A stretch of 10,769 bases of DNA from Sphingomonadaceae bacterium (GCA_009923795.1 RFSU01000065.1:1-10769), one strand, 5' to 3'; positions 1 through 7,240 are shown, numbered from the stretch's first letter. The notes: generated from the sequence alone by a model not told the origin. Made by a program: numbers and translations.

Positions 1-867
1 GTGCCCATGGTTCTGCGCTTTGGGGAGGGCGGGGCAGGGGGTCAGCCTTTTGGCCACACATGGTTTCGCTTTGACCTGAAGGCACGCTGGCTTCTGAGCG
101 TGTTCAAGGATCGCTGGGAAGTTTTCGATATCGCCAGTGTTGGCGTGATCGCCTTGGTGCTGGTCCTCGCGCTGGCGCATTGGGCCGTGCGGCGCACCCG
201 ATCGCCCGGAACGCCGCTTGCATTGGGTGCTGGGGTTCTTGCGTTCTTATTCCTGATCCTGCCCCATGCTTTGCTGGGGTCGGCCTATGCCGATATGCGG
301 CTAGCGCCTTATGTTCTCGCTTTCGCCCTATTGGCGATCCATGGCGGCTCTCGGCAGGCGGGCCTCTTGGCGGCGGCTGGTCTTACCTTCTTTGCCGCGC
401 GCACCACGGGGTCGATCCTGAGCGCCAAGGCTTATGATGACAGCTATCGGGCCGAGCTGGCTGCACTCGACCATCTGCCCGCAGGTGCACGGCTGATCAG
501 CTTTGTTGGTCGCCCCTGTGCTGAGGGCTGGTCGGTGCATCGGCTGGATCATCTGCCCAGCATCGCGTTGGTGCGCAAAAGGGCCTTTGCCAATGACCAA
601 TGGCAGGCATCCGGCGCGCAGCTTTTGACAGTCACATACCAAGCCGCAGGGCAGTTCCGGTCAGACCCGTCGCAATTCGTGGTTGAGCCGCGCTGTGAAC
701 GGCATGAGCGCATGGCCATCACCCGTGCCCTCAGCACCTTCCCACGCGATGCGTTTGATTATGTCTGGATCATTCGCCAGCCCGCAGGCTCGGCCGACAT
801 GCGTGGCCTTGTACCCGTCTGGAAACAGGGGACGAGCGGCCTCTACCGGATTGTCAGGACAGGATAG
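1..867 (+). CDS. Polytopic membrane protein, 3' part (5' end outside window)
   Basis: The frame is open from the first base and ends at TAG 865-867. The GTG at position 1 is probably an internal valine, so the gene is likely cut by the window edge. The visible 288 residues hold about four hydrophobic segments (roughly 43-63, 71-93, 100-117 and 118-137), followed by a soluble C-terminal part (about 140-288) with two cysteines near 170 and 230. This layout, membrane bundle then soluble C-terminal domain, is usual in GT-C type glycosyltransferases and related envelope proteins, and the neighbours are glycosylation genes. I see no diagnostic catalytic motif in the visible part, so the function is inferred from context only. 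Its last 14 bases overlap the 3' end of the convergent methyltransferase gene. Confidence 0.7.
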   Translation: MPMVLRFGEGGAGGQPFGHTWFRFDLKARWLLSVFKDRWEVFDIASVGVIALVLVLALAHWAVRRTRSPGTPLALGAGVLAFLFLILPHALLGSAYADMRLAPYVLAFALLAIHGGSRQAGLLAAAGLTFFAARTTGSILSAKAYDDSYRAELAALDHLPAGARLISFVGRPCAEGWSVHRLDHLPSIALVRKRAFANDQWQASGAQLLTVTYQAAGQFRSDPSQFVVEPRCERHERMAITRALSTFPRDAFDYVWIIRQPAGSADMRGLVPVWKQGTSGLYRIVRTG

Positions 868-1576
868 CGACCAGCGAGACGCCTGCGGGAAGCGGCACGC
901 GGCCCACTAAGCTGGTCTCAAGGCCAAAGACCTGCGTCAGCACGGCATTGACTGGTGCAGACGGCATCTGATCATCACTTGTCGTCTTGCCCATCAGCTT
1001 GCCGACTAATCGCGCTGCCGCGGCAACTGGGAAGAGCAGGCTGTTAAAATGCGAGAGCAACTCAATCTTCAGTCCGGCGGCCTTCGCCACCTTGGCGAGG
1101 CCTGCCTTGGTATAGCGGCGATGATGGTGATGCGCGCGGTCATGCGCGCTCCACATCCAAGGGTTGGCAGGCACCGTGAGTAAGATCTTCCCACCGGGCT
1201 TCAGCTTGGTGCGGATGCTGGCCAAAGAGGCCTGGTCTTCGCCAATATGTTCCAGCACATCGAGCAGCGCGATCATGTCATAGCTGGCATTGGGAATGCC
1301 ATCGAGGCTGGGCAGAGGGGCTGTCAGGATTGGGCGGCCAAGGCGCGATTCCGCAACTGCGCGCGCGCCTTCATCAATCTCAATGGCATCCACGGGTCCG
1401 AATGCGGCGAGCATGCCGAAATTATGCCCCGTGCCGCAGCCAATTTCCAAAATGCGGGCGGGCTGCCGAGGCCTCACATAATTTGTGATGAGATTGGCAA
1501 GGATTTTCCGGCGCGCAACATACCACCAATGCGTTGCATCATGCTGGGCCATGCGTTCATAAACAGCGCGATCCAT
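854..1576 (-). CDS. Class I SAM-dependent methyltransferase
   Basis: This 240-residue protein has the Rossmann methyltransferase signature: motif I LEIGCGTG at 43-50, an acidic motif II region (AIEID, 64-68), DVLEHI at 106-111 and LKPGGKILLTVP at 125-136. A histidine-rich HHHHRRYT stretch lies at 149-156. It should transfer a methyl group from S-adenosylmethionine; the substrate is unknown, but the operon position suggests a sugar or lipid-linked glycan. I chose ATG 1576 because it lies one base after the stop of the upstream glycosyltransferase gene (TGA-C-ATG) and follows a GGAAAGG ribosome site. A start 30 bases upstream is open but would overlap that gene. It is the last gene of the gtrA-gtrB-methyltransferase operon and overlaps the end of the opposite-strand gene by 14 bases. 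Confidence 0.88.
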   Translation of the reverse strand: MDRAVYERMAQHDATHWWYVARRKILANLITNYVRPRQPARILEIGCGTGHNFGMLAAFGPVDAIEIDEGARAVAESRLGRPILTAPLPSLDGIPNASYDMIALLDVLEHIGEDQASLASIRTKLKPGGKILLTVPANPWMWSAHDRAHHHHRRYTKAGLAKVAKAAGLKIELLSHFNSLLFPVAAAARLVGKLMGKTTSDDQMPSAPVNAVLTQVFGLETSLVGRVPLPAGVSLVAILS

Positions 1577-1577
1577 G

Positions 1578-2570
1578 TCAGGGCCTTTCCGTCGCGCGTG
1601 CTGCATCTACCTCTGACAGGCCGATCGTATCGCGAATAATGTAGAGCGGGCGTTGCTTGGTTTCGACCATGATCCGACCTACATATTCGCCCAAAATGCC
1701 AAGCGAGAGCAGTTGCAGCCCGCCGAGAAAAAGAACCGCAACCATGATCGACGCATAGCCCGGCACGGCAATGCCAAAGATCAGCGCCTTGGTGATGATG
1801 AAGAGCGCATAGAGGAAGGAGAGCACGGCAACGCCGCCACCGACATAAGTCCAGATGCGCAGCGGCAATGTGGAGGAAGAGGTGATCCCATCCAGTGCAA
1901 GTGTCCACAGCTTCCAAGGGCGGAATTTGGTCGTGCCCAGCGTGCGTTCCGCCCGTTCATAGTCGACCGAGGCGGATTTGAATCCACTCCAGGCAAACAG
2001 GCCTTTCATAAATCGGTTCCGCTCTGGCAGGCTGCGCAACACGTCCACAACCCGGCGGTCCAGCAGGCGGAAATCGCCTGCATGATCGGGGATTTTATCG
2101 CTGCTCAGAAGATTGTGTGCTTTATAGTAAAGATCAGCAGATAGGCGCTTGGGCAGGCTGTCGGTCGCCCGGTCACGGCGCACGCCATAAACCATGTCGC
2201 ACCCGGCGCGCCATTTGGCGATCATGTCCCCCAAAACTTCGGGCGGATCTTGCAGATCAACATCCATGGGCACAACCGCCGACCCGCGGGCATGATCCAG
2301 CCCTGCAGAGAGTGCTGCTTCTTTGCCGAAATTGCGGGAGAGGGACAGCGCCCGAACGCGCGGATTGGTCAGATGGGCCTGTGCGATGGCGGCCATTGTT
2401 CTGTCTGTGCTGCCGTCATCGATGAACAGGATTTCATAGGACTGCGCCGCTGCATCAGACAGGCTTTCAACCACCGCCGAGACGCGCGTGACGAAAGCCT
2501 CTATGGCGACCTCTTCATCCTTCACCGGAACGATGATGGACAAGATCGGGGATGCGGGCGTTAACTCCAT
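1578..2570 (-). CDS. GtrB/DPM1-like polyprenyl-phosphate glycosyltransferase (GT2)
   Basis: A 330-residue family 2 glycosyltransferase with two C-terminal membrane segments, the usual GtrB or ArnC-like architecture and length. Visible motifs are IIVPVKDEE (12-20), nucleotide-binding DDGSTDRT (51-58), RNFGKEAAL (79-87), the metal-binding DVDLQDPPE (103-111), GDFRLLDRRV (165-174) and ERNRFMKG (183-190). Membrane helices are near 238-262 and 274-298, followed by GEYVGRI. It is expected to move a sugar from a nucleotide sugar to undecaprenyl phosphate on the cytoplasmic face of the inner membrane; the sugar cannot be told from sequence. ATG 2570 was chosen over TTG 2612 because family proteins begin close to the first beta strand; an AAGG lies about 11 bases before it. 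It follows gtrA by 43 bases and precedes the methyltransferase by one. Confidence 0.92.
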   Translation of the reverse strand: MELTPASPILSIIVPVKDEEVAIEAFVTRVSAVVESLSDAAAQSYEILFIDDGSTDRTMAAIAQAHLTNPRVRALSLSRNFGKEAALSAGLDHARGSAVVPMDVDLQDPPEVLGDMIAKWRAGCDMVYGVRRDRATDSLPKRLSADLYYKAHNLLSSDKIPDHAGDFRLLDRRVVDVLRSLPERNRFMKGLFAWSGFKSASVDYERAERTLGTTKFRPWKLWTLALDGITSSSTLPLRIWTYVGGGVAVLSFLYALFIITKALIFGIAVPGYASIMVAVLFLGGLQLLSLGILGEYVGRIMVETKQRPLYIIRDTIGLSEVDAARATERP

Positions 2571-2613
2571 GAATATACCAACCTTAATTTGGCTTGGTTT
2601 GGCAAGGTCCAAA

Positions 2614-3024
2614 TCATCCGAACACCCACTTCCTGTTGAGAGTGAAGGTTAAAACGGGTGTCACAAAGATGATTGGGATGACCGGCCACCATGTCGGTCC
2701 ACCGAGATGCTTGACCAGGAGCCAGACGAAAAACTGATTGGAGACAAATCCCAATGTGTTGGTGATGAAAAAGCGGACGGTGCGGATATGGGCCTGATCG
2801 CGCGCGCCATGGTCGCGAAAGCTCACCCGGCTGTGGAGGATATAGCCGACGCCCGTGAATATCAGATAGACCCCGGTCATCGACAGCATCGGGTCAACAT
2901 GCAGGAATTCGGCCACCGCCCAATAGGCCGCTGCCACCAGCACGGTCAGCAATAGACCGACCATCCCGAACCGAATGATCTGCCCCAGAAGCTTCAGCCT
3001 GTCTTGATGCGGTTGTGCGGTCAC
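2614..3024 (-). CDS. GtrA-like membrane protein (putative lipid-linked sugar flippase)
   Basis: A 136-residue protein with four hydrophobic segments (about 17-37, 47-65, 86-106 and 112-130) and the family end signature, in which a short LNRKWVF tail follows the last helix. Size and topology fit the GtrA/DPMS family, members of which are thought to flip polyprenyl-phosphate sugars made by GtrB across the inner membrane. The frame is open much further upstream, to 3387, but that part overlaps the divergent gene and does not look like GtrA. GTG 3024 is preferred: a GAAGGG site sits five bases upstream and the predicted N-terminus is a typical short polar lead before helix 1. It is the first gene of the three-gene minus operon. 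Only 51 bases separate it from the divergent GT-C-like gene, so both promoters must lie there or inside coding sequence. Confidence 0.87.
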   Translation of the reverse strand: MTAQPHQDRLKLLGQIIRFGMVGLLLTVLVAAAYWAVAEFLHVDPMLSMTGVYLIFTGVGYILHSRVSFRDHGARDQAHIRTVRFFITNTLGFVSNQFFVWLLVKHLGGPTWWPVIPIIFVTPVLTFTLNRKWVFG

Positions 3025-3075
3025 AATTGCCCTTCTTGCCCTTTGCGCGGGAGCCTTTAAGGCCCTTCTTCGCGC

Positions 3076-4860
3076 ATGGAAACGGGCAATCCACATAAGG
3101 ACGCGCATTGGTCGCGCTGGCTCCTCCTCATCTGGGGGGTGATGAGCGCCCTTTTGATTGCCTTTCGCTGGCAGAATATCGACTTTTTCATCCTTGCTGA
3201 CACCGACGATAATCTGCGCCTTGCGCAGGTGAAGGCTTGGCTTGGCGGGCAGGACTGGTCCGATCTGCGCCAGTATAAGCTGAACCCGCCCATGGGTGCA
3301 GATATTCATTGGTCGCGCATTCCCGATCTGCCCATTGCCGGGATCATGCTCTTGCTGGAGCCGTTCATGGGCTGGATCAATGCCCAAAAAGCGGCCATCG
3401 CGCTTGCGCCCTTAATTCCTTTTGGCTTGGCGCTTTACGCCCATGCGTTGACGGTCCGGCGCCTTGTTGATCCCCGGGCTTGGCCGCTGGCGGTTGCTAT
3501 TTTGATATCGGGTGCGTCGTTCCTGACCATGTTTGCGCCGACCCGGATTGATCATCACGGCTGGCAACTGGCCTTTTTGGCCCTGACATTGACGGGCTTA
3601 TTCGATGAAAAGCGTCTGCGCGGCGGGTTAACCACAGGCTGCGCAACGGCGCTTAGCCTATCGGTGGGGCTGGAAATGCTGCCTTATCTTGCTTTGTGTG
3701 GCGGGGTGATCGGACTGCGCTGGATCATCGATGCGGCGCAGGCGCTGCGCCTGCGCGCTTATGGCGTCGCGCTGGCCGGGGGAACGGCGCTTGGTTTTGC
3801 TCTGTTCGCGTCGCAAGCGAACCATGCGCTGCGCTGTGATGCGCTCACGCCTGTGTGGCTGTCGACCATGGTGTTGGCGGGCGCAATGTTGACGGCCTTG
3901 TCCTATCTGCCGACGCGCCACTGGACGCCGCGGCTCGCCTGTGCAGGGGTTGCCGGCCTTGGGCTGGCCGGATTTTTCTATGCGGCATGGCCCCAATGTC
4001 TGACCCGGCCAGAGGGAATTTCTGACGAGCTTTATCGAACATGGTTCGTCAATATTACAGAGGTGCGCCCGCTTTATGTTCAGTCGGCAAAGACGGCGGT
4101 GACCGCCGCCGCGCTGCCCGTTGCGGGGTTGGTCGGTGCTGTATCGATGCTGTGGTTGGATCGCGCCAAGCGCGTGCTCTGGATGCAGGTTGTTCTGCTC
4201 TCCTTAGTGTCCGTCTTGATGATGTTCTGGCAAATGCGGGCAGCACCAGCTGCGCAATTGCTGGCCGTACCCGGGGCGGTTGGTCTCGCTTGGACGCTCA
4301 TGCTGCCGCTGGCCCGCGCCCGGCATATGGCGGCGCGTATGGTTATGCCACCAATCATCTTCCTCCTCCTGTCCGGTCTGATTGGGCAACTGGTCATGTC
4401 CGTCTGGCCCGCGCCAGAGGTGAAGGCCACGGGGCGGGCGGCCATTCGCAATGCGTCTGCCCGGTGCGCGACCCTATCTGCTTTGCGGCCCGTGGCAGCT
4501 TTGCCGCCCGCCACCATCTTTACCTTTGTGGATCTCAGCCCGCGCCTCATCAATGTGACGGGGCATAGCGCAATCTCTGGCCCCTATCACCGCAATGGCG
4601 ATGCCATTCTCGATGTATTCCGTGTGTTTCGTGGTACGCCTGCTGAGGCGCGGCGGATTATCACCGCGCATCGCGCCAGCTATCTTTTGATCTGTCCCAA
4701 TATGGCGGAAGGTGCGAACCATAAGAAATTCGCCCCTAAAGGCTTCCTGGCACAGCTCGAGCGCGGGCAGGTGCCGGATTGGCTAACGCCGGTTGCGCTG
4801 CCCGCCACGTCGCCGCTGCGCCTGTGGCGGGTCGTACCGCTCGAGGGTCGCCAAAATTAG
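3076..4860 (+). CDS. Large polytopic membrane protein, GT-C / STT3-like
   Basis: A 594-residue protein with many hydrophobic segments through about residue 440, ending in a soluble domain of about 150 residues. After the first helix comes an acidic motif DTDDN (42-46), followed by a conserved-looking stretch with NPPMGADIHWSRIPD (70-84). A second motif, RIDHH, is at 157-161 in the next external loop. An acidic first-loop motif plus a DHH motif recall GT-C enzymes of the STT3/PglB/AglB type. I do not see the WWDYG-like sequon-binding motif of oligosaccharyltransferases, so a glycosyltransferase using a polyprenyl-phosphate sugar is more likely than an N-OST. It faces the gtrA-gtrB operon divergently and could be the transferase that uses their product outside the membrane. 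ATG 3076 has only a distant AAGG upstream, so the start is less certain. Confidence 0.8.
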   Translation: METGNPHKDAHWSRWLLLIWGVMSALLIAFRWQNIDFFILADTDDNLRLAQVKAWLGGQDWSDLRQYKLNPPMGADIHWSRIPDLPIAGIMLLLEPFMGWINAQKAAIALAPLIPFGLALYAHALTVRRLVDPRAWPLAVAILISGASFLTMFAPTRIDHHGWQLAFLALTLTGLFDEKRLRGGLTTGCATALSLSVGLEMLPYLALCGGVIGLRWIIDAAQALRLRAYGVALAGGTALGFALFASQANHALRCDALTPVWLSTMVLAGAMLTALSYLPTRHWTPRLACAGVAGLGLAGFFYAAWPQCLTRPEGISDELYRTWFVNITEVRPLYVQSAKTAVTAAALPVAGLVGAVSMLWLDRAKRVLWMQVVLLSLVSVLMMFWQMRAAPAAQLLAVPGAVGLAWTLMLPLARARHMAARMVMPPIIFLLLSGLIGQLVMSVWPAPEVKATGRAAIRNASARCATLSALRPVAALPPATIFTFVDLSPRLINVTGHSAISGPYHRNGDAILDVFRVFRGTPAEARRIITAHRASYLLICPNMAEGANHKKFAPKGFLAQLERGQVPDWLTPVALPATSPLRLWRVVPLEGRQN

Positions 4861-4977
4861 GGGGAAGTGGGGGTTTCTGTTGCCCGGCACCCCCAAGCCG
4901 CTGGTTTCTGCTTCTGTTACCCGGCGCAGTCCCCGCCGTGTTCTATTTGGATAACTTCAGGCCACGAAGGCCCTTAG

Positions 4978-5013
4978 TTATGCAGCCAGAGCAAGTGCTT
5001 CGTTATCGTTGGC
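4978..5013 (-). other. tmRNA tag-peptide reading frame (ANDNEALALAA, stop)
   Basis: Reading from GCC at 5013-5011, the tmRNA encodes A-N-D-N-E-A-L-A-L-A-A followed by TAA (4980-4978). The 11-residue tag starts with AND and ends in LAA-type hydrophobic residues, the form recognised by SspB and by ClpXP/ClpAP proteases. A stem-loop (GGCC-TTCGT-GGCC) follows directly, in the position of P5. The tag is the one I recall for sphingomonads; this is memory, not a search. Confidence 0.93.
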
Positions 5014-5099
5014 ACTTATAGGTTTTGAAAGGTTTAACGGCTCATTCAGGCCGGGCAAAAACACCGTCTTTCAATACACGTCGATCCTAGTTCGGCCCC

Positions 5100-5127
5100 G
5101 TCATGCACCCCGTTATTGCGGGGAATA
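5100..5127 (-). other. Excised spacer between the tmRNA acceptor and coding pieces
   Basis: The 28 bases between the encoded CCA end (5128) and the first G of the acceptor stem on the coding piece (5099) are not part of mature two-piece tmRNA. They hold a perfect hairpin, CCCCG with CGGGG around a 6-nt loop (5123-5108 on the minus strand), which may help display the precursor to the RNases that trim both ends. The boundaries follow from the acceptor-stem pairing. Confidence 0.8.
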
Positions 5128-5216
5128 TGGTGGAGCCGCCGGGTACCGCCCCCGGGTCCGCTGCATCTATTACACGGCACAATTTATCGCCATAGCCGGG
5201 CGAACCCGGCATAACT

Positions 5217-5245
5217 GATATAGGGCGGCTTACTCGGAATTGAAA
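5217..5245 (-). promoter_or_regulatory. Candidate ssrA promoter
   Basis: On the minus strand TTTCAA (5245-5240) and TATATC (5222-5217) are separated by 17 bases. Transcription would start near 5211, at the edge of the GCCGGG-TTCG-CCCGGC hairpin, which would make an acceptor piece of about 83 nt. The -35 match is weak, so this is a plausible rather than certain promoter. Confidence 0.45.
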
Positions 5246-5293
5246 GGCTTGCTCAGGCGTCCAGGTGTATTTTGGCATCGAAACCTGTGCATC

Positions 5294-5322
5294 GCGGGCT
5301 TGTTCTAATCTCCACTGCCCGC
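5294..5322. repeat. Short inverted repeat upstream of the Rrf2 gene
   Basis: GCGGGC (5294-5299) and GCCCGC (5317-5322) form an inverted repeat with a 17-base gap, ending 12 bases before the Rrf2 start codon. It could be part of an operator or a leader hairpin, but six GC-rich pairs can occur by chance. Confidence 0.3.
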
Positions 5323-5334
5323 TAGGGTGTTTAA

Positions 5335-5763
5335 ATGCTTACCCAACGATCTCGCTATGGCCTGCGCGCCATGCTCCTTTTGGCGCGGGAGCCTATGGGC
5401 GGCGCGCCTGTCCCGATGAGTCGGATCGCGACGGAAGCGGTTATCCCCCGCAAGTTTCTAGAGATTATTCTCGCGGAACTGAAAGGCGCAAAGCTCGTCG
5501 TCAGTACAAGGGGCAAGCAGGGCGGCTTTCATCTGGCCCGGCCGGCCAATCTGATTTCCTTTGGGGATGTCATCCGCGTGATTGAAGGGCCACTTGCGCT
5601 TGTGCCGTGCGTCAGCCGCACTGCCTACAAAAAGTGCAAGGATTGCCGCGACGAAAATACCTGTGAAATCCGCCGGGCAATGATGATTGTCCGGGATGAT
5701 ACGGCGCGCATTCTCGATGGCACCAGCCTTGCGGGTGCTGTAGCGGGTGAATTTACCGCCTAA
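5335..5763 (+). CDS. Rrf2-family transcriptional regulator, four-cysteine type
   Basis: This 142-residue protein has the Rrf2 layout. An N-terminal winged helix begins MLTQRSRYGLRAML, has the recognition region IPRKFLEIILAELKGAKLV (37-55) and a wing with RGKQGGFHLARP (59-70), followed by a dimerisation helix from about 76. Four cysteines lie at 92, 101, 104 and 110 (C-X8-C-X2-C-X5-C), in the region where IscR, RirA and NsrR hold an iron-sulfur cluster. A cluster-sensing regulator of iron, redox or nitric oxide responses is therefore likely, but the spacing is not exactly that of IscR and no isc or suf genes are in the window. The start has AGGG seven bases upstream. It is divergent from ssrA and ends six bases from the convergent acetyltransferase gene. 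Its targets are unknown. Confidence 0.9.
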   Translation: MLTQRSRYGLRAMLLLAREPMGGAPVPMSRIATEAVIPRKFLEIILAELKGAKLVVSTRGKQGGFHLARPANLISFGDVIRVIEGPLALVPCVSRTAYKKCKDCRDENTCEIRRAMMIVRDDTARILDGTSLAGAVAGEFTA

Positions 5764-5769
5764 TTCCCC

Positions 5770-6333
5770 TTAGGCTGCGAGCAGCGACCCTTCGCCCATA
5801 AAATCGACGCAGCCGGATCGCTCGTCCAACTCAAGACAATAGTCAATTGCCATCGCCTCGCCGCCGCGTGCCGGAGATGTCATGGGCTTGATTTTCCCAG
5901 TCCGCGTAAAGCCAAGCTTTGTCAGCACATGGCCAGAGGCCGTGTTGTCGACGAAATGCGATGCGTGCAGGCGGGGCAGGCGCAAGCTATGGCGGGCCAT
6001 GTCGACGACGGCACGGCCAGCCTCAGTCGCAAAGCCAAGGCCCCAATGGTCTGGCGTGATCCAATAACCAAGCTCCGCCGCATCGCCCTGAGGGGTCAGG
6101 CCAATGCCGCCAATAAGGCGCGGCTTACCCGCCGTCCGCAAGAAGATCAGGAAATTGGGTGCCGTTGGCGTGTGAGGGCGCGACAGAAACTCATGTGCGT
6201 CAGCCAGTTCATAGGGCCAAGGGGCACGCATCAGCATCCGGGCGACCGGCGCGTAGCTGATCGCATCGACAAGGGCCGAGGCATCATCTGCCCAGCCGGG
6301 TCTTAAGAGCAGGCGTTCGGTTCTCACGAACAT
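5770..6333 (-). CDS. GNAT-family N-acetyltransferase (RimJ/RimL-like)
   Basis: A 187-residue GNAT protein. The N-terminal RTERLLLRP (4-12) is the usual opening of RimJ/RimL-like acetyltransferases. ELGYWITPDHWGLGFATEA (87-105) contains the beta-4 strand and the acetyl-CoA pyrophosphate-binding loop, and VDNTASGHVLTKLGF (128-142) is the typical C-terminal motif. It should acetylate an amine using acetyl-CoA; the acceptor may be a protein N-terminus or a small molecule and cannot be told from sequence. ATG 6333 is chosen over ATG 6348 because AAGGAG lies six bases before it and overlaps the upstream ATG. It lies downstream of rpmA on the same strand, but a strong terminator separates them, so it is probably expressed separately or by readthrough. 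Confidence 0.9.
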   Translation of the reverse strand: MFVRTERLLLRPGWADDASALVDAISYAPVARMLMRAPWPYELADAHEFLSRPHTPTAPNFLIFLRTAGKPRLIGGIGLTPQGDAAELGYWITPDHWGLGFATEAGRAVVDMARHSLRLPRLHASHFVDNTASGHVLTKLGFTRTGKIKPMTSPARGGEAMAIDYCLELDERSGCVDFMGEGSLLAA

Positions 6334-6447
6334 GATCGTCTCCTTCATTCATCGCCCCGATAACGACCGGATGTGACGGCCATGGGACAGTTTGGTGTCG
6401 GTCTGCGGGCAATGGGAGCCAACGTGCGACGGATGGCGCGAAGGGAG

Positions 6448-6497
6448 AAAAGAAAAAGGGAGCCGAACCGTCCCGTGGGGGTGGTTCCGTCTCCCTT
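6448..6497 (-). terminator. Rho-independent terminator after rpmA
   Basis: On the minus strand AAGGGAG (6497-6491) pairs with CTCCCTT (6462-6456), with an inner GAACC/GGTTC helix (6469-6465 with 6487-6483) inside the loop region. A T-rich run starting TTTTT follows the outer stem. It lies about 60 bases past the rpmA stop and should end the rplU-rpmA transcript. Confidence 0.82.
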
Positions 6498-6558
6498 CAT
6501 GTCCGATCAGACCGGACGTTCGGGCCACCCCAAGGGCGACCCGATATCGGATCGCCGA

Positions 6559-6828
6559 TTATTCGGCAGCAATCGCCAACATATCAACCGATACATATTT
6601 GCGGCCAAGGCGGCCTTCGTGGAAGCGCACGCGGCCACCAGACGTGGCGAACAGCGTGTGATCCTTGCCCAGGCCGACATTCACGCCCGGATAGACGCGG
6701 GTGCCGCGCTGACGGATGATGATGTTGCCAGGAACGACGGTTTCGCCGCCAAACTTCTTAACGCCAAGACGACGGCCGGCAGAATCGCGACCATTGCGTG
6801 ACGAACCACCTGCTTTTTTATGTGCCAT
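6559..6828 (-). CDS. rpmA: 50S ribosomal protein L27
   Basis: The 89-residue product begins MAHKKAGGSSRNGRDSAGRR and continues with the L27 core (LGVKKFGGETVVPGNIIIRQ at 21-40, then KDHTLFA near 55-61). L27 sits near the peptidyl-transferase centre of the large subunit, where its N-terminal arm reaches toward the tRNA acceptor ends. The N-terminus starts with the mature-type sequence and shows no cleavable leader of the Firmicutes kind. Length is normal. It lies 13 bases after rplU, with GGAG nine bases before the ATG, and is followed by a strong terminator, so the two genes form a closed operon. Confidence 0.98.
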   Translation of the reverse strand: MAHKKAGGSSRNGRDSAGRRLGVKKFGGETVVPGNIIIRQRGTRVYPGVNVGLGKDHTLFATSGGRVRFHEGRLGRKYVSVDMLAIAAE

Positions 6829-6841
6829 GGTTCAAAACTCC

Positions 6842-7240
6842 TTATTCTGCCGCTGCGGCTTTTTTGGCCGCGGGCTTCTTGGCGGGCTTGGCGTCGGCTT
6901 CAACCGGCGCTGCTGCTGCCTTTTTCGGGGCGGCCTTTTTAGCGTCGCCAACGGCTAGGATCTTCAGAACCGTGAGGCTCTGGCGATGGCCATTGCGGCG
7001 GCGATAATTATGCCGACGACGCTTTTTGAAGACGATGACCTTGTCACCGCGACCTTGCGTCAGAATTTCGGCCGAAACGGCCAGACCGGTCGTTGGCTTC
7101 ACTTCGCCTGCGTCACTCGCAAAGAGGACGTCATCCAGCGTCACCGTGTCGCCCGCTTCACCAGCGAGCTTTTCAACGACGATCTTATCTCCGGCGGCGA
7201 CGCGGTACTGCTTGCCGCCCGTGCGCACAATTGCGAACAT
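6842..7240 (-). CDS. rplU: 50S ribosomal protein L21 with Lys/Ala-rich C-terminal tail
   Basis: The 132-residue protein opens MFAIVRTGGKQYRV and carries the L21 signature FKKRRRHNYRRRNGHRQ at 71-87. L21 binds 23S rRNA in the large subunit. Residues about 100-132 form a low-complexity Lys/Ala/Pro tail that makes the protein longer than the roughly 100-residue E. coli form; alphaproteobacterial L21 proteins often carry such tails, which probably contact RNA. It is the first gene of the rplU-rpmA operon. The ATG has only a weak, distant AGAAG upstream rather than a close Shine-Dalgarno site, and the leader contains competing helices, so initiation may be controlled by leader structure. Confidence 0.98.
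   Translation of the reverse strand: MFAIVRTGGKQYRVAAGDKIVVEKLAGEAGDTVTLDDVLFASDAGEVKPTTGLAVSAEILTQGRGDKVIVFKKRRRHNYRRRNGHRQSLTVLKILAVGDAKKAAPKKAAAAPVEADAKPAKKPAAKKAAAAE

Larger units (their letters stand above)
4862..5212 (-). ncRNA. ssrA: Two-piece (circularly permuted) tmRNA
   Basis: On the minus strand the acceptor piece comes first and ends in an encoded CCA at 5130-5128. After a short spacer the coding piece starts at 5099 with GGGGCCG. The acceptor stem forms between the pieces: GGGGCCG (5099-5093) pairs with CGGCTCC (5138-5132) in seven pairs, with a G-U at the third pair, the alanyl-tRNA synthetase identity element. A T-arm with a 5-bp stem (CCGGG/CCCGG) and 7-nt loop precedes it. 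A P2-like helix joins the pieces (ACGG with CCGT, TGTATT with GATGCA). The D-arm region AGGATCGACG and the tag frame follow. The 5' end of the acceptor piece (near 5210, at a GCCGGG-TTCG-CCCGGC hairpin) and the 3' end of the coding piece are estimates. tmRNA rescues stalled ribosomes together with SmpB. Confidence 0.95.

Noticed and set aside
3025..3387. Upstream extension of the gtrA frame (open to 3387)
   Set aside because: It overlaps the divergent GT-C-like gene, reads as low-complexity antisense and lacks GtrA features; GTG 3024 has a good ribosome site.
4867..4895. Terminator for the GT-C-like gene (GTGGGGG ... CACCCCC)
   Set aside because: The stem is real, but no T-run follows on the plus strand and it lies within the 3' region of the tmRNA coding piece, so it is more likely part of tmRNA structure.
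6541..6550. CCGATATCGG palindrome just after the rpmA stop
   Set aside because: A single 10-base palindrome with no promoter or partner site nearby; readily explained by chance.
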